A stretch of DNA of 34,339 bases from a bacterium (GCA_021814695.1 JAKAHY010000008.1:1-34339); one strand, 5' to 3'. Counted from the first letter of the stretch, positions 25,750-33,384 are shown. The notes: generated by a model not told the origin, from the sequence alone. Numbers and translations are program-made.

Positions 25750-27060
25750 ATGAAGAACGACGGGGCGTTCGTGAATTTGGATCCTGATCTGTTGGGGGAA
25801 GAAGCGAGAAAGCTTCTTGATTTTCTCAAGAGCCGCGTCTTGTTTCAGAACGAAGCACTAACTCAGTTAGCGAGAGCGTATGATTTTGCCGAATCACCTT
25901 TGAGGCAACCTCATACAACTTTTCTTCAGATGATGTTTATCGGATGTTCGGGCGTGGGAAAGACCGAAACCGCCAGAGCGCTGGCAGAATTTCTCTTTGG
26001 AAGCAGGCTAGCAATGACAAAAATCGATTGCGGAAATCTTAACGAAAAATATAGCGGGAGCATGCTTGTAGGCTCTACTGCCGGATATATGGGATATGAT
26101 CACCCCACCGACCCTAGATACAGTAATCCGCCCCAATTTTCCCAAAAAGTGATCAACAAGCCTGCTCTTGACCATTTGATGAGAAATCTCAAATTCATCG
26201 ACCCGAATAAGTATTTGGAACTTGAGGATATCTCAAAACAGGCCAAAGAGATCAAGAAAGGCCTTGAAGGCACTCCAACTCCCGAAGTAGTTGTGGCCAT
26301 TGGACAACAAGTCACTATGCTTGAAGAGCGACGCAGAGGCGTAATTGAGCGCGCAGTTCTCCAGCACCCTCTCAAGCAAGTAATTTTACTGGATGAATTC
26401 GAAAAGGCCCATACGTCGATTCGCGATATGATTCTTCCAATTCTGGACGAAGGAAGAATCCAGATGGCTAATGGCGAATTTACTTCTTTTGAAAATGCTC
26501 TCGTGATTATCACAAGCAACGTCGGTTCCAGAGAGCTTGCGGAGAGCGCCAGAGGAAAGCATCCGATCGGATTCGGGGAGCATTCATCGAGTACGGAGGC
26601 CTCCGATATCGCAAGAAATGCCGCGCGGAATATATTTCCTCCTGAATTCATGAGCCGGATGGGAAACAACATATTTGTTTTTAATCCGCTTAACCGCGCA
26701 CAACGCCGGGCCATTCTGGAACAAAAGTTCCGGCAACTGCAGCGATTTTGCGACGAGAGGTTCCCGGTGACAATCTCCGTTTCGGAAGAGGTATTTGAAT
26801 TCCTTCTTAACCTCTGTGAAAGAAATCCGGAAGAGGGCGCCCGAATGCTGGAAAAGACTCTCCATCAGCACGTAACCAGCCTCATCGGGGGGCTCATCAA
26901 CTCCGGCCAGATCGATAAACAGGACAGGGTCGTACTGAGCCTTGAGGGAAGTCGGATTACAGCCATTCGCGACAACAGCAGCTCCAAATATGGGTCATTC
27001 GAATTTCAGGAAGCGCCTACTCTGCCAAACAGTGTCGCAGATGTTTTCGATTCCAACTGA
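25750..27060 (+). CDS. Orphan AAA+ ATPase, ClpA/ClpB C-terminal module-like
   Basis: GCSGVGKTETARALAEFLFG (Walker A), VILLDEFEKAH (Walker B), NALVIITSNVGSRELAE (sensor 1), FPPEFMSRMGNNIFVFNPLNRAQRRAILEQ, NPEEGARMLEKTLHQHV (small domain). GGAGG at 25741 upstream of ATG 25750. Confidence 0.88.
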   Translation: MKNDGAFVNLDPDLLGEEARKLLDFLKSRVLFQNEALTQLARAYDFAESPLRQPHTTFLQMMFIGCSGVGKTETARALAEFLFGSRLAMTKIDCGNLNEKYSGSMLVGSTAGYMGYDHPTDPRYSNPPQFSQKVINKPALDHLMRNLKFIDPNKYLELEDISKQAKEIKKGLEGTPTPEVVVAIGQQVTMLEERRRGVIERAVLQHPLKQVILLDEFEKAHTSIRDMILPILDEGRIQMANGEFTSFENALVIITSNVGSRELAESARGKHPIGFGEHSSSTEASDIARNAARNIFPPEFMSRMGNNIFVFNPLNRAQRRAILEQKFRQLQRFCDERFPVTISVSEEVFEFLLNLCERNPEEGARMLEKTLHQHVTSLIGGLINSGQIDKQDRVVLSLEGSRITAIRDNSSSKYGSFEFQEAPTLPNSVADVFDSN

Positions 27061-27074
27061 AATATATCAGCTCC

Positions 27075-27104
27075 AAGCCAACTCTTTATGTTGGCTTTTT
27101 ATTT
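27075..27104 (+). terminator. Terminator of the AAA+ gene
   Basis: AAGCCAA-CTCTTTATG-TTGGCTT-TTTATTTT. Confidence 0.8.
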
Positions 27105-27175
27105 TCTACCGGTAAAAATTAATTGACATATAATTAAATAAATGTTTTTCTACTATCAGAACAAGGGGGGTTGTA

Positions 27176-27535
27176 ATGGCTTTCTGTGAAAGCGACCTTT
27201 CGAAAGTGCTTTTTATCACAACCACCTGTGAAAGATGCGGTAATCCGTTTCCGCTCAGATATCTGGGGATTGAATTCCGATACACGCTGCGCGGGGAGTC
27301 GTCTTCCAAGCCGAACTCTCCGGAAAATAAGCTGGTTGCCGGGGAAATCATATTCTCGGTAGCGGGAAAATGCGAAACGGAAAATTGCGGATACCGGGAA
27401 GTTCAGAGGTTTAACTCCCAACAATTGCTCGAGGCCGCCAGTAAATTAGCGGAAGATGCCGAAAAAAGGGGCGTGGAAAGCTCTGATATCCTGATATCTT
27501 CCCACAGCACAAACGGAGGTCCTCAAATAATGTAA
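27176..27535 (+). CDS. Small zinc-ribbon-like hypothetical protein
   Basis: 119 aa; CERCGNPF and CETENC cysteine pairs; preceded by AAGGGGGG. Confidence 0.6.
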   Translation: MAFCESDLSKVLFITTTCERCGNPFPLRYLGIEFRYTLRGESSSKPNSPENKLVAGEIIFSVAGKCETENCGYREVQRFNSQQLLEAASKLAEDAEKRGVESSDILISSHSTNGGPQIM

Positions 27536-27598
27536 TCTTGCCGGCAATAGCCGGTATTATTATCAAAGAAACCGCTTATCACAGTGCTAAGCGTCGGG

Positions 27599-27626
27599 TT
27601 GACTTTTTGTAAATTAGGAGTATACT
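27599..27626 (+). promoter_or_regulatory. Putative promoter for the 3D-domain gene leader
   Basis: TTGACT, 16-bp spacer, TATACT. Confidence 0.55.
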
Positions 27627-27637
27627 TACTAGTAGAT

Positions 27638-27659
27638 CGTGCGAAAGGCGCGGTTTTTT
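27638..27659 (+). terminator. Promoter-proximal terminator-like hairpin (leader attenuator candidate)
   Basis: CGTGC-GAAAG-GCGCG-GTTTTTTG about 5 nt after the predicted transcription start. Confidence 0.5.
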
Positions 27660-27757
27660 GTTGCAAAAGATAAATTTCGCACTCTAAAAACAGAATAAAT
27701 CGGCCATTTAAGCCCTTTTTAGGCTTAAAAGCCGAGATGCATAATTAATAAATACAT

Positions 27758-28282
27758 ATGGGTAAACGCAGAAATTCAATAGTAGCGTCAATTCTTATTA
27801 TTGGTGCTTTAGTATCGGGATATTTAGCCAGAAACGTCAGTTCAAATGAGGTTATCTCCAGTTTTCAGGGCAGTGAAGCCAGGGCCCAAGAACTTAATCC
27901 CGACAGAACCATAGCTCTTGAAGCTAAATCCGGTTTTGCGGGTGATGCATTGGCAGAAAGAACGATAATCCCCCAGAATTCGGGGAATAGGTCACATCTC
28001 CAAGTCTGGGCTACCGCTTATTCAAGCGAGCCTTCACAAACCGACAGTACGCCATTTGATACGGCAAACGGAACCAGAGTTCACGACGGAATTGCCGCCG
28101 CCAACTTCCTTCCGTTCGGTACTCAATTCAAAATTCCCGCAGTCTACGGAGATAAAATCTTCACGGTAGAAGACAGGATGAATGCCAAATACAACAATCA
28201 AAGCATCATTGATATCTGGATGCCGACAAGAAAAGACGCTGTAATCTTTGGAAAGCAATCCCTCACGTTGGAATTGCTCTAA
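27758..28282 (+). CDS. Secreted 3D-domain protein (putative lytic transglycosylase-like double-psi beta-barrel)
   Basis: Signal/TM; VWATAYSSEPSQTDSTPFDTANGTRVHDGIAAANFLPFGTQFKIPAVYGDKIFTVEDRMNAKYNNQSIIDIWMPTRKDAVIFG. Confidence 0.8.
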   Translation: MGKRRNSIVASILIIGALVSGYLARNVSSNEVISSFQGSEARAQELNPDRTIALEAKSGFAGDALAERTIIPQNSGNRSHLQVWATAYSSEPSQTDSTPFDTANGTRVHDGIAAANFLPFGTQFKIPAVYGDKIFTVEDRMNAKYNNQSIIDIWMPTRKDAVIFGKQSLTLELL

Positions 28283-28317
28283 ATCAAAACCGCCTCAAAG
28301 GCGGTTTTGATTTTATC
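28281..28317 (+). terminator. Bidirectional terminator between the convergent 3D-domain gene and pnp
   Basis: AAATCAAAACCGCC-TCAAA-GGCGGTTTTGATTTT. Confidence 0.88.
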
Positions 28318-28337
28318 CGATATTTATCGTTTCAAAA

Positions 28338-30515
28338 TTAAATTTTATCGGCAATTGACGGATTTCCTCCGGACAATGCTTTAATGGAAAGTCCGATTTT
28401 TCCGTTCTCATCCACTTTAACGACTTTGGCTTTGACGGTCTGGCCTTGTTTTAGAACGTCGGTGATTTTATTTACAAATCCGTTTTTGACTTCGGAAATG
28501 TGAATCATTCCGTCCCGACCGCCTCCCAAGTCGACAATCGCTCCGAAATCCAAAAGTTTTATAACCGGACCTTCAATAATATCCCCGATTTCAAATTCTC
28601 TGGTCATTCCCTTAATCTGATCCACGGCTTCCTGAGCACTCTGCGGATTAGTTGCCGCAACAAATACTCGGCCGTCATCATCTATATCAATGGAAACAAG
28701 TTTATATTTTTCGATAAGACCATTAATCATTTTACCCCCGGGTCCGATTACCATACCTATCTGGTAGGGCTGAACTTGGACGGTCATAATAATTGGCGCG
28801 TAAGGAGAAAGTGCTTTTCTGGGTTCTGGCAAAACAGAAGTGATGACGTCCAAAATTTGAAACCGAGCTTTTTCGGCCTGGTCAATTGCCTTAACGAATA
28901 TTTCTTCGGTTATGCCTTCTATTTTTACGTCCATCTGCAGCGCCGTTACTCCAGTTTTGGTACCGGCCACCTTCAAGTCCATATCTCCATAGTGATCCTC
29001 GGGTCCTTGGATATCGGTTAGTATTTTATATTCTTCTTCTTTCCTGTCGGAATCATAACCCTGATGAGTCATAAGGCCCATAGCAATTCCGGCAACCGGT
29101 TGTTTTATCGGCACTCCTGCATCCATCAACGAAAGGCATCCGGCACAGGTTGTCGCCATTGAAGAAGAACCATTTGAGGCCAACACTTCGGAAACGACAC
29201 GGATAGTGTAGGGAAATTCTTCTTGGGAAGGAATCATGGATTCCAAAGCTTTTTTAGCCAACGCTCCGTGGCCGATTTCTCTCCGGCCGGGCATTCCCAT
29301 TCTTCCGGTTTCTCCGGTTGAATAAGGCGGAAAATTATAATGGAGCATAAAGCGACGCTTCATTGAAGTTTCCATGGTTTCAACCATTTGTTCGGATCCG
29401 GGCGCGGCTAATGTTGTGACCGCCAACGCCTGAGTTTGGCCCCTGACAAAGAGAGCCGACCCGTGAAGACGTTTGAAAAGACCGGCTTCGGCATAAAGTG
29501 AGCGCACCTCATCCAATTTTCTGCCGTCAGGCCTTTTTTCTGTTGCTAAAATATTTTTATGGACCACCTCATTAATCAGTTTTTCCCAAATAGCATCGAC
29601 GCCCGAGAGGTCTTCAATTTTAAGTTCGCGCAGATGGTCAAAAAGCTCCGCCTCAAGTTTTGTAAGAGCGCTTTCCCGCTCTTCTTTATGCGGCGTATAC
29701 AAATCTTCCTGCAAACGAGGGATAACAAAATTTCTGACGGTTTCTTCCATTGCCGGATCATCGGTTTTTAAAACAACTTCTGTTTTGGGACGGCCAATTT
29801 CTTTAACTATAGAATTTTGAAAAGATATAAGATTTTTTATCTGTTCAAAGCTTTGTGAATACGCTTTTTGGAGATTTTCCTTGGAAGCATTCTTTCCTCC
29901 AAGTTCAATCATATTGATCTTGTTCTGAGTTCCCGAAAAGAAAGATTCAAACCCCCCTTCTTCGGAAACGCATTCTGCAACCTGGGCATTGGTCGGATTG
30001 AAGATGAATCCCTTTGAAGGACTGAAAGCAATGCGAATTCCGGCTACCGGGCCTTTCCAGGGAATATCGGAAATGGAAAGCGCCAGAGATGCGGTTATGT
30101 GAGCTAAAAAGTCCGGGTCGATTTCCTCGTCATAAGACAAAATAGTGACCACCACTTGGACATCGCGCCTTAATCGTTCATCAAAAAGCGGCCTAATGGA
30201 ACGGTCAATGAGTCTTCCGGAAAGAACGGCAAAATCGGAAGGCCTGCCTTCGCGACGGATAAACCGGCTGCCGATAATTTTACCGGCGGCATAAAACCTC
30301 TCTTCATAATCGACTGTCAGCGGAAAAAAATCCGTAGATCTGTCGTTTCGGCCCATCACCGCGGTCACCAAAACGGAAGTATCGCCGTACTGGCCGATAA
30401 CCGAAGCATTAGCCTGATTAGCTACGTCCGATACGATAAATTTAAGTTCCCGACCATGGAGCGAAAGGGAGTACTCCTTTTTATTTTGTAGTTGCATATG
30501 TTTACTGGGCTCCAT
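28338..30515 (-). CDS. pnp: Polyribonucleotide nucleotidyltransferase (PNPase)
   Basis: 725 aa; FFPLTVDYEERFYAAGKIIGSRFIRREGRPSDFAVLSGRLIDRSIRPLF; two RNase PH cores; KH (IGMVIGPGGKMINGLIEKY); S1 (IGDIIEGPVIKLLDFGAIVDLGGGRDGMIHISEV). Confidence 0.97.
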   Translation of the reverse strand: MEPSKHMQLQNKKEYSLSLHGRELKFIVSDVANQANASVIGQYGDTSVLVTAVMGRNDRSTDFFPLTVDYEERFYAAGKIIGSRFIRREGRPSDFAVLSGRLIDRSIRPLFDERLRRDVQVVVTILSYDEEIDPDFLAHITASLALSISDIPWKGPVAGIRIAFSPSKGFIFNPTNAQVAECVSEEGGFESFFSGTQNKINMIELGGKNASKENLQKAYSQSFEQIKNLISFQNSIVKEIGRPKTEVVLKTDDPAMEETVRNFVIPRLQEDLYTPHKEERESALTKLEAELFDHLRELKIEDLSGVDAIWEKLINEVVHKNILATEKRPDGRKLDEVRSLYAEAGLFKRLHGSALFVRGQTQALAVTTLAAPGSEQMVETMETSMKRRFMLHYNFPPYSTGETGRMGMPGRREIGHGALAKKALESMIPSQEEFPYTIRVVSEVLASNGSSSMATTCAGCLSLMDAGVPIKQPVAGIAMGLMTHQGYDSDRKEEEYKILTDIQGPEDHYGDMDLKVAGTKTGVTALQMDVKIEGITEEIFVKAIDQAEKARFQILDVITSVLPEPRKALSPYAPIIMTVQVQPYQIGMVIGPGGKMINGLIEKYKLVSIDIDDDGRVFVAATNPQSAQEAVDQIKGMTREFEIGDIIEGPVIKLLDFGAIVDLGGGRDGMIHISEVKNGFVNKITDVLKQGQTVKAKVVKVDENGKIGLSIKALSGGNPSIADKI

Positions 30516-30614
30516 GACCAGTTCAAACCTCGGAATTGGATCTGTGCTTTGGCACCCGATGCAGTTCTGAGCTTTGACGCCTGTGTCCGAAACCCTGATT
30601 ACTTTTAATTTTTG

Positions 30615-31190
30615 TTAATTATTTTTTCGACTGTATTTCGTTTTTAATAATACTTTCGGATTCTGATCCAAGTCAATATACTCGTCAACCACCTCTTTTA
30701 GCCGGCCCGACGTGCTTCGTCCGAATGATGCCACCTCAACCTGTTTACCCTTGCCCCATTTTAAATATTCGACCAAAGGAACAAAGTCTCCGTCTCCGGT
30801 AACAAGAATAACAACATCCAATGCATCGGCCGCCCGAATCGCATCTACCGCCATTCCCACGTCCCAATCGGCTTTTTTGGCACCTCCGGCAAATATTTGG
30901 AGATCTTTAACGCGCAGTTCTATTCCGCTTTTTTCCAGAGCTTCAAAAAAATTAGCCTCCGGAGATTTGTTTGTAGGATCGGAAAATCTCGATTTTTCGG
31001 AACGAGGCCCTTCGCCCGCGGAGAGATCACTTTTAACCACGTAGCCGATAGCGCGTATCAATATGCGTGAACCGACAATGCTTTTGAGCATTTCCGAAAA
31101 ATTAACCCGCGCACCGTATAAGTGCTTGGCCGAATGGTAAAGATTTTGAACATCCACAAAAACACCAACTCTCTGGTCTTTATATCTCAT
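30615..31190 (-). CDS. NYN/PIN-like domain protein (LabA/DUF88 family)
   Basis: RVGVFVDVQNLYHSAKHLYGARVNFSEML; KKADWDVGMAVDAIRAADALDVVILVTGDGDFVPLVEYLKWGKGKQVEVASFG. Confidence 0.9.
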   Translation of the reverse strand: MRYKDQRVGVFVDVQNLYHSAKHLYGARVNFSEMLKSIVGSRILIRAIGYVVKSDLSAGEGPRSEKSRFSDPTNKSPEANFFEALEKSGIELRVKDLQIFAGGAKKADWDVGMAVDAIRAADALDVVILVTGDGDFVPLVEYLKWGKGKQVEVASFGRSTSGRLKEVVDEYIDLDQNPKVLLKTKYSRKNN

Positions 31191-31229
31191 TGGAAGTTAG
31201 AATTTAATATTTAAGATAACCGGCGAAGT

Positions 31230-31496
31230 TTATTTTTTGAGACCCAATTTTTTCACCAGTTTTAAATAGGCCTTTTCGTCTTCTTTGGCTAAAAATTCCA
31301 AAAGCTTTCTGCGGCGAGAAACCATTTTCAAAAGACCCCTTCTGGACGAATGGTCCTTGGGATTTTTCTTCAAATGTGATGTCAATTCGTCGATTCCGCG
31401 GGACAAAAGACCGATTTGAACTTGGGCCGAACCGGTGTCTGTCTCATGCGCCTGAACATCCTTTATGATTTTTGATTTAACTCGAGGTGTTAACAT
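31230..31496 (-). CDS. rpsO: 30S ribosomal protein S15
   Basis: 88 aa; DTGSAQVQIGLLSRGIDELTSHLKKNPKDHSSRRGLLKMVSRRRKLLEFLAKEDEKAYLKLVKKLGLKK. Confidence 0.97.
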   Translation of the reverse strand: MLTPRVKSKIIKDVQAHETDTGSAQVQIGLLSRGIDELTSHLKKNPKDHSSRRGLLKMVSRRRKLLEFLAKEDEKAYLKLVKKLGLKK

Positions 31497-31503
31497 TTCT
31501 TAT

Positions 31504-31532
31504 AAAATACCTTTTTTATTCCAAAAAGTCAA
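31504..31532 (-). promoter_or_regulatory. rpsO promoter, apparently giving a leaderless or near-leaderless mRNA
   Basis: TTGACT (revcomp 31527-31532), 17 bp, TATTTT (revcomp 31504-31509). Seven nt later is the start codon at 31496. Confidence 0.5.
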
Positions 31533-31562
31533 TAAAAAGAGCCGCTGGATAAACCATGCGGC
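31532..31562 (-). terminator. Terminator of the 110-aa hypothetical gene
   Basis: GCCGCATGG-TTTA-TCCAGCGGC-TCTTTTTATT on the minus strand. Confidence 0.7.
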
Positions 31563-31590
31563 ATAATACTGAAAGCTGGGCGTCTCATTT

Positions 31591-31923
31591 TCAGAACAAC
31601 CGGTCTTTGTCGAACATTTCGGCAAAAATTGCCTTCTCAACCTCCATTTGAAAAATAACCGGATTGAAATTTCCATCGGAATCGGTGGCTTCCTGCTTAG
31701 CCGCTCTGATTCTGCAGGCAAAAGGCGTCTGACGAGTGAGCTCAATCGCTCTTTCCTGAGTGATGCCCTTTTCAACAACCTCTTGATAAGCCGCCATCTC
31801 CGGCGTATACGCTTGGATAAATTCTTCCTCACTTGGATATGAAGTCCAAGTAATGATGCCGTGGTAACCGCCCGCTTTCTTTGTATAGCGGAAAACAACG
31901 ATGTAGCGGTTAGCGTCTTCCAT
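31591..31923 (-). CDS. Hypothetical small protein
   Basis: 110 aa MEDANRYIVVFRYTKKAGGYHGIITWTSYPSEEEFIQAYTPEMAAYQEVVEKGITQERAIELTRQTP; own promoter and terminator. Confidence 0.65.
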   Translation of the reverse strand: MEDANRYIVVFRYTKKAGGYHGIITWTSYPSEEEFIQAYTPEMAAYQEVVEKGITQERAIELTRQTPFACRIRAAKQEATDSDGNFNPVIFQMEVEKAIFAEMFDKDRLF

Positions 31924-31957
31924 CTATACTCTCCTTTTTGAATCTTATGCTGGAAAT

Positions 31958-31986
31958 AAAATACCATCGACCGTCACTCACGTCAA
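31958..31986 (-). promoter_or_regulatory. Putative promoter of the 110-aa gene
   Basis: TTGACG (revcomp 31981-31986), 17 bp, TATTTT (revcomp 31958-31963). Confidence 0.5.
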
Positions 31987-32138
31987 TGTGTTCAATATAT
32001 TTAGCGCAGATTGTTTTATCTGTCGCAAAATGAAAGGAAAGGATATAGAATTGATATATGTAGATATGAATTGAGATAGGCGGTTTAGATACAATCTATC
32101 TCCATTTTATATCGCAAAGCACGTCTCAATTTATATTT

Positions 32139-33053
32139 ATGAATTCTATCGACTCTTATATAAAAGAATATTTGGATTATCTTGAGGTTGAAAAAAATCG
32201 CTCTCCCAAAACGGTTGAAAATTACCGCCGATATTTGAATATGTTTGCAAAAACCGTCGGCGCTAAAGATTTAAAGGATATAAATCAGGACTCAATCAGA
32301 AGATTCCGTCTGACGCTGGCAAGAAAACCCGGGGAAGAGAGTGAGTTTCTAAAGAAATCTACCCAGAGCTACTACGTGATCGCAATCAGAAATTTTTTGA
32401 AATATTTGGTTAAAAATAACATTAAGGTTGCGCTCCTTCCCGAACAAATAGAACTCCCCAAAATCCCCCAGCGACAAATAGAAATAATAGAATATACGGA
32501 TTTGGAAAGATTTCTAAACGGTCCGCAGGGCGATTCTTTGCGGGCAATCCGAGACAAAGCAATCCTAGAAATGTTATTTTCTACCGGTTTACGTATTTCG
32601 GAATTGTGCTCGCTTTCACGTTATCAGGATTTTGAAAGAGGGGAGATTACCGTCAGAGGCAAGGGTAGTAAATTGCGGGTAGTGTTTCTGTCCGACAGGG
32701 CCCGTTCGGCGATAAAAAAATATTTGGATAAAAGAGGGGATGCCGATGAAGCTCTTTTTATAAGCTTGTCCAAAGCTAAAAATCCGAAAGTTTTGGGGAG
32801 AATCATTCCCCGCACGGTCCAACGCCTGGTCCAGTTTTATGCCAAGAAAGCCGGAATTTTAGGTAAAGTAACACCTCACCAATTGCGCCATCAGTTTGCC
32901 ACCGATTTATTGATGAACGGCGCCGATATCCGTTCGGTTCAAGCGCTTTTGGGACACGCCAATATTGCAACCACTCAAGTCTATACCCACGTCACTAATA
33001 AGGAGCTCAAAGAAATCCACAAATCCTTTCACGGAAGACGGAGGATACGCTAA
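32139..33053 (+). CDS. Tyrosine recombinase, XerC/XerD-like
   Basis: N-terminal SAM-like domain SIDSYIKEYLDYLEVEKNRSPKTVENYRRYLN; STGLRISELCSLSR (Arg I); HQLRHQFATDLL (HxxR); LGHANIATTQVYTHV (Tyr). Confidence 0.93.
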   Translation: MNSIDSYIKEYLDYLEVEKNRSPKTVENYRRYLNMFAKTVGAKDLKDINQDSIRRFRLTLARKPGEESEFLKKSTQSYYVIAIRNFLKYLVKNNIKVALLPEQIELPKIPQRQIEIIEYTDLERFLNGPQGDSLRAIRDKAILEMLFSTGLRISELCSLSRYQDFERGEITVRGKGSKLRVVFLSDRARSAIKKYLDKRGDADEALFISLSKAKNPKVLGRIIPRTVQRLVQFYAKKAGILGKVTPHQLRHQFATDLLMNGADIRSVQALLGHANIATTQVYTHVTNKELKEIHKSFHGRRRIR

Positions 33054-33058
33054 ATCCT

Positions 33059-33098
33059 TTGTCCATGTTAATTCACGATCGTGAATTAACATGGACAA
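33059..33098. repeat. Long perfect palindrome copy 4 (40 bp, variant with mirrored substitutions)
   Basis: TTGTCCATGTTAATTCACGATCGTGAATTAACATGGACAA; same CACGATCGTG centre and GTCCA/TGGAC arms as copies 1-3. Confidence 0.97.
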
Positions 33099-33144
33099 GA
33101 ACTGCCAAAAATCCGGGCGATAGATTCGTGGATTTAATTAATAT

Positions 33145-33160
33145 TGTGCTCCCGGGAGGA
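33145..33160. repeat. 16-bp duplication of the tRNA-Leu 3' end (att-like)
   Basis: TGTGCTCCCGGGAGGA, identical to 33301-33316 across the tRNA 3' end. Confidence 0.8.
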
Positions 33161-33264
33161 AATTTTCACACTTACCCCCGACCCCCATATAAGAAACCTT
33201 CCGGTTTCTTACGTCGCTTCGCTCCTATTTTCCAACACGGGGGCTCGCATTCAAACCTCGTGCT

Positions 33265-33304
33265 CACATAACAAAAATAGGCCGTCGCCTATTTTTGTTA
33301 TGTG
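33265..33304 (-). terminator. Long hairpin directly downstream of tRNA-Leu (terminator/processing element)
   Basis: CACATAACAAAAATAGGC-CGTC-GCCTATTTTTGTTATGTG, 18-bp perfect arms reaching into the tRNA 3' end. Confidence 0.7.
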
Positions 33305-33384
33305 CTCCCGGGAGGATTTGAACCTCCAACCCTTGCGGGACATGGTCCTAAGCCATGCGCGTATGCCAGTTCCGCCACGGGAGC
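33303..33384 (-). tRNA. tRNA-Leu (anticodon UAG)
   Basis: Minus strand GCTCCCGTGGCGGAACTGGCATACGCGCATGGCTTAGGACCATGTCCCGCAAGGGTTGGAGGTTCAAATCCTCCCGGGAGCA: 7-bp acceptor stem, GGTTCAAATCC T-arm, anticodon loop CTTAGGA, variable arm. CCA not fully encoded. Confidence 0.95.

Noticed and set aside
33059-33271. MSMLIHDRELTWT... ORFs on both strands
   Set aside because: Produced by the palindrome itself; downstream sequence has no protein-like character and runs into the recombinase gene or the tRNA downstream region.
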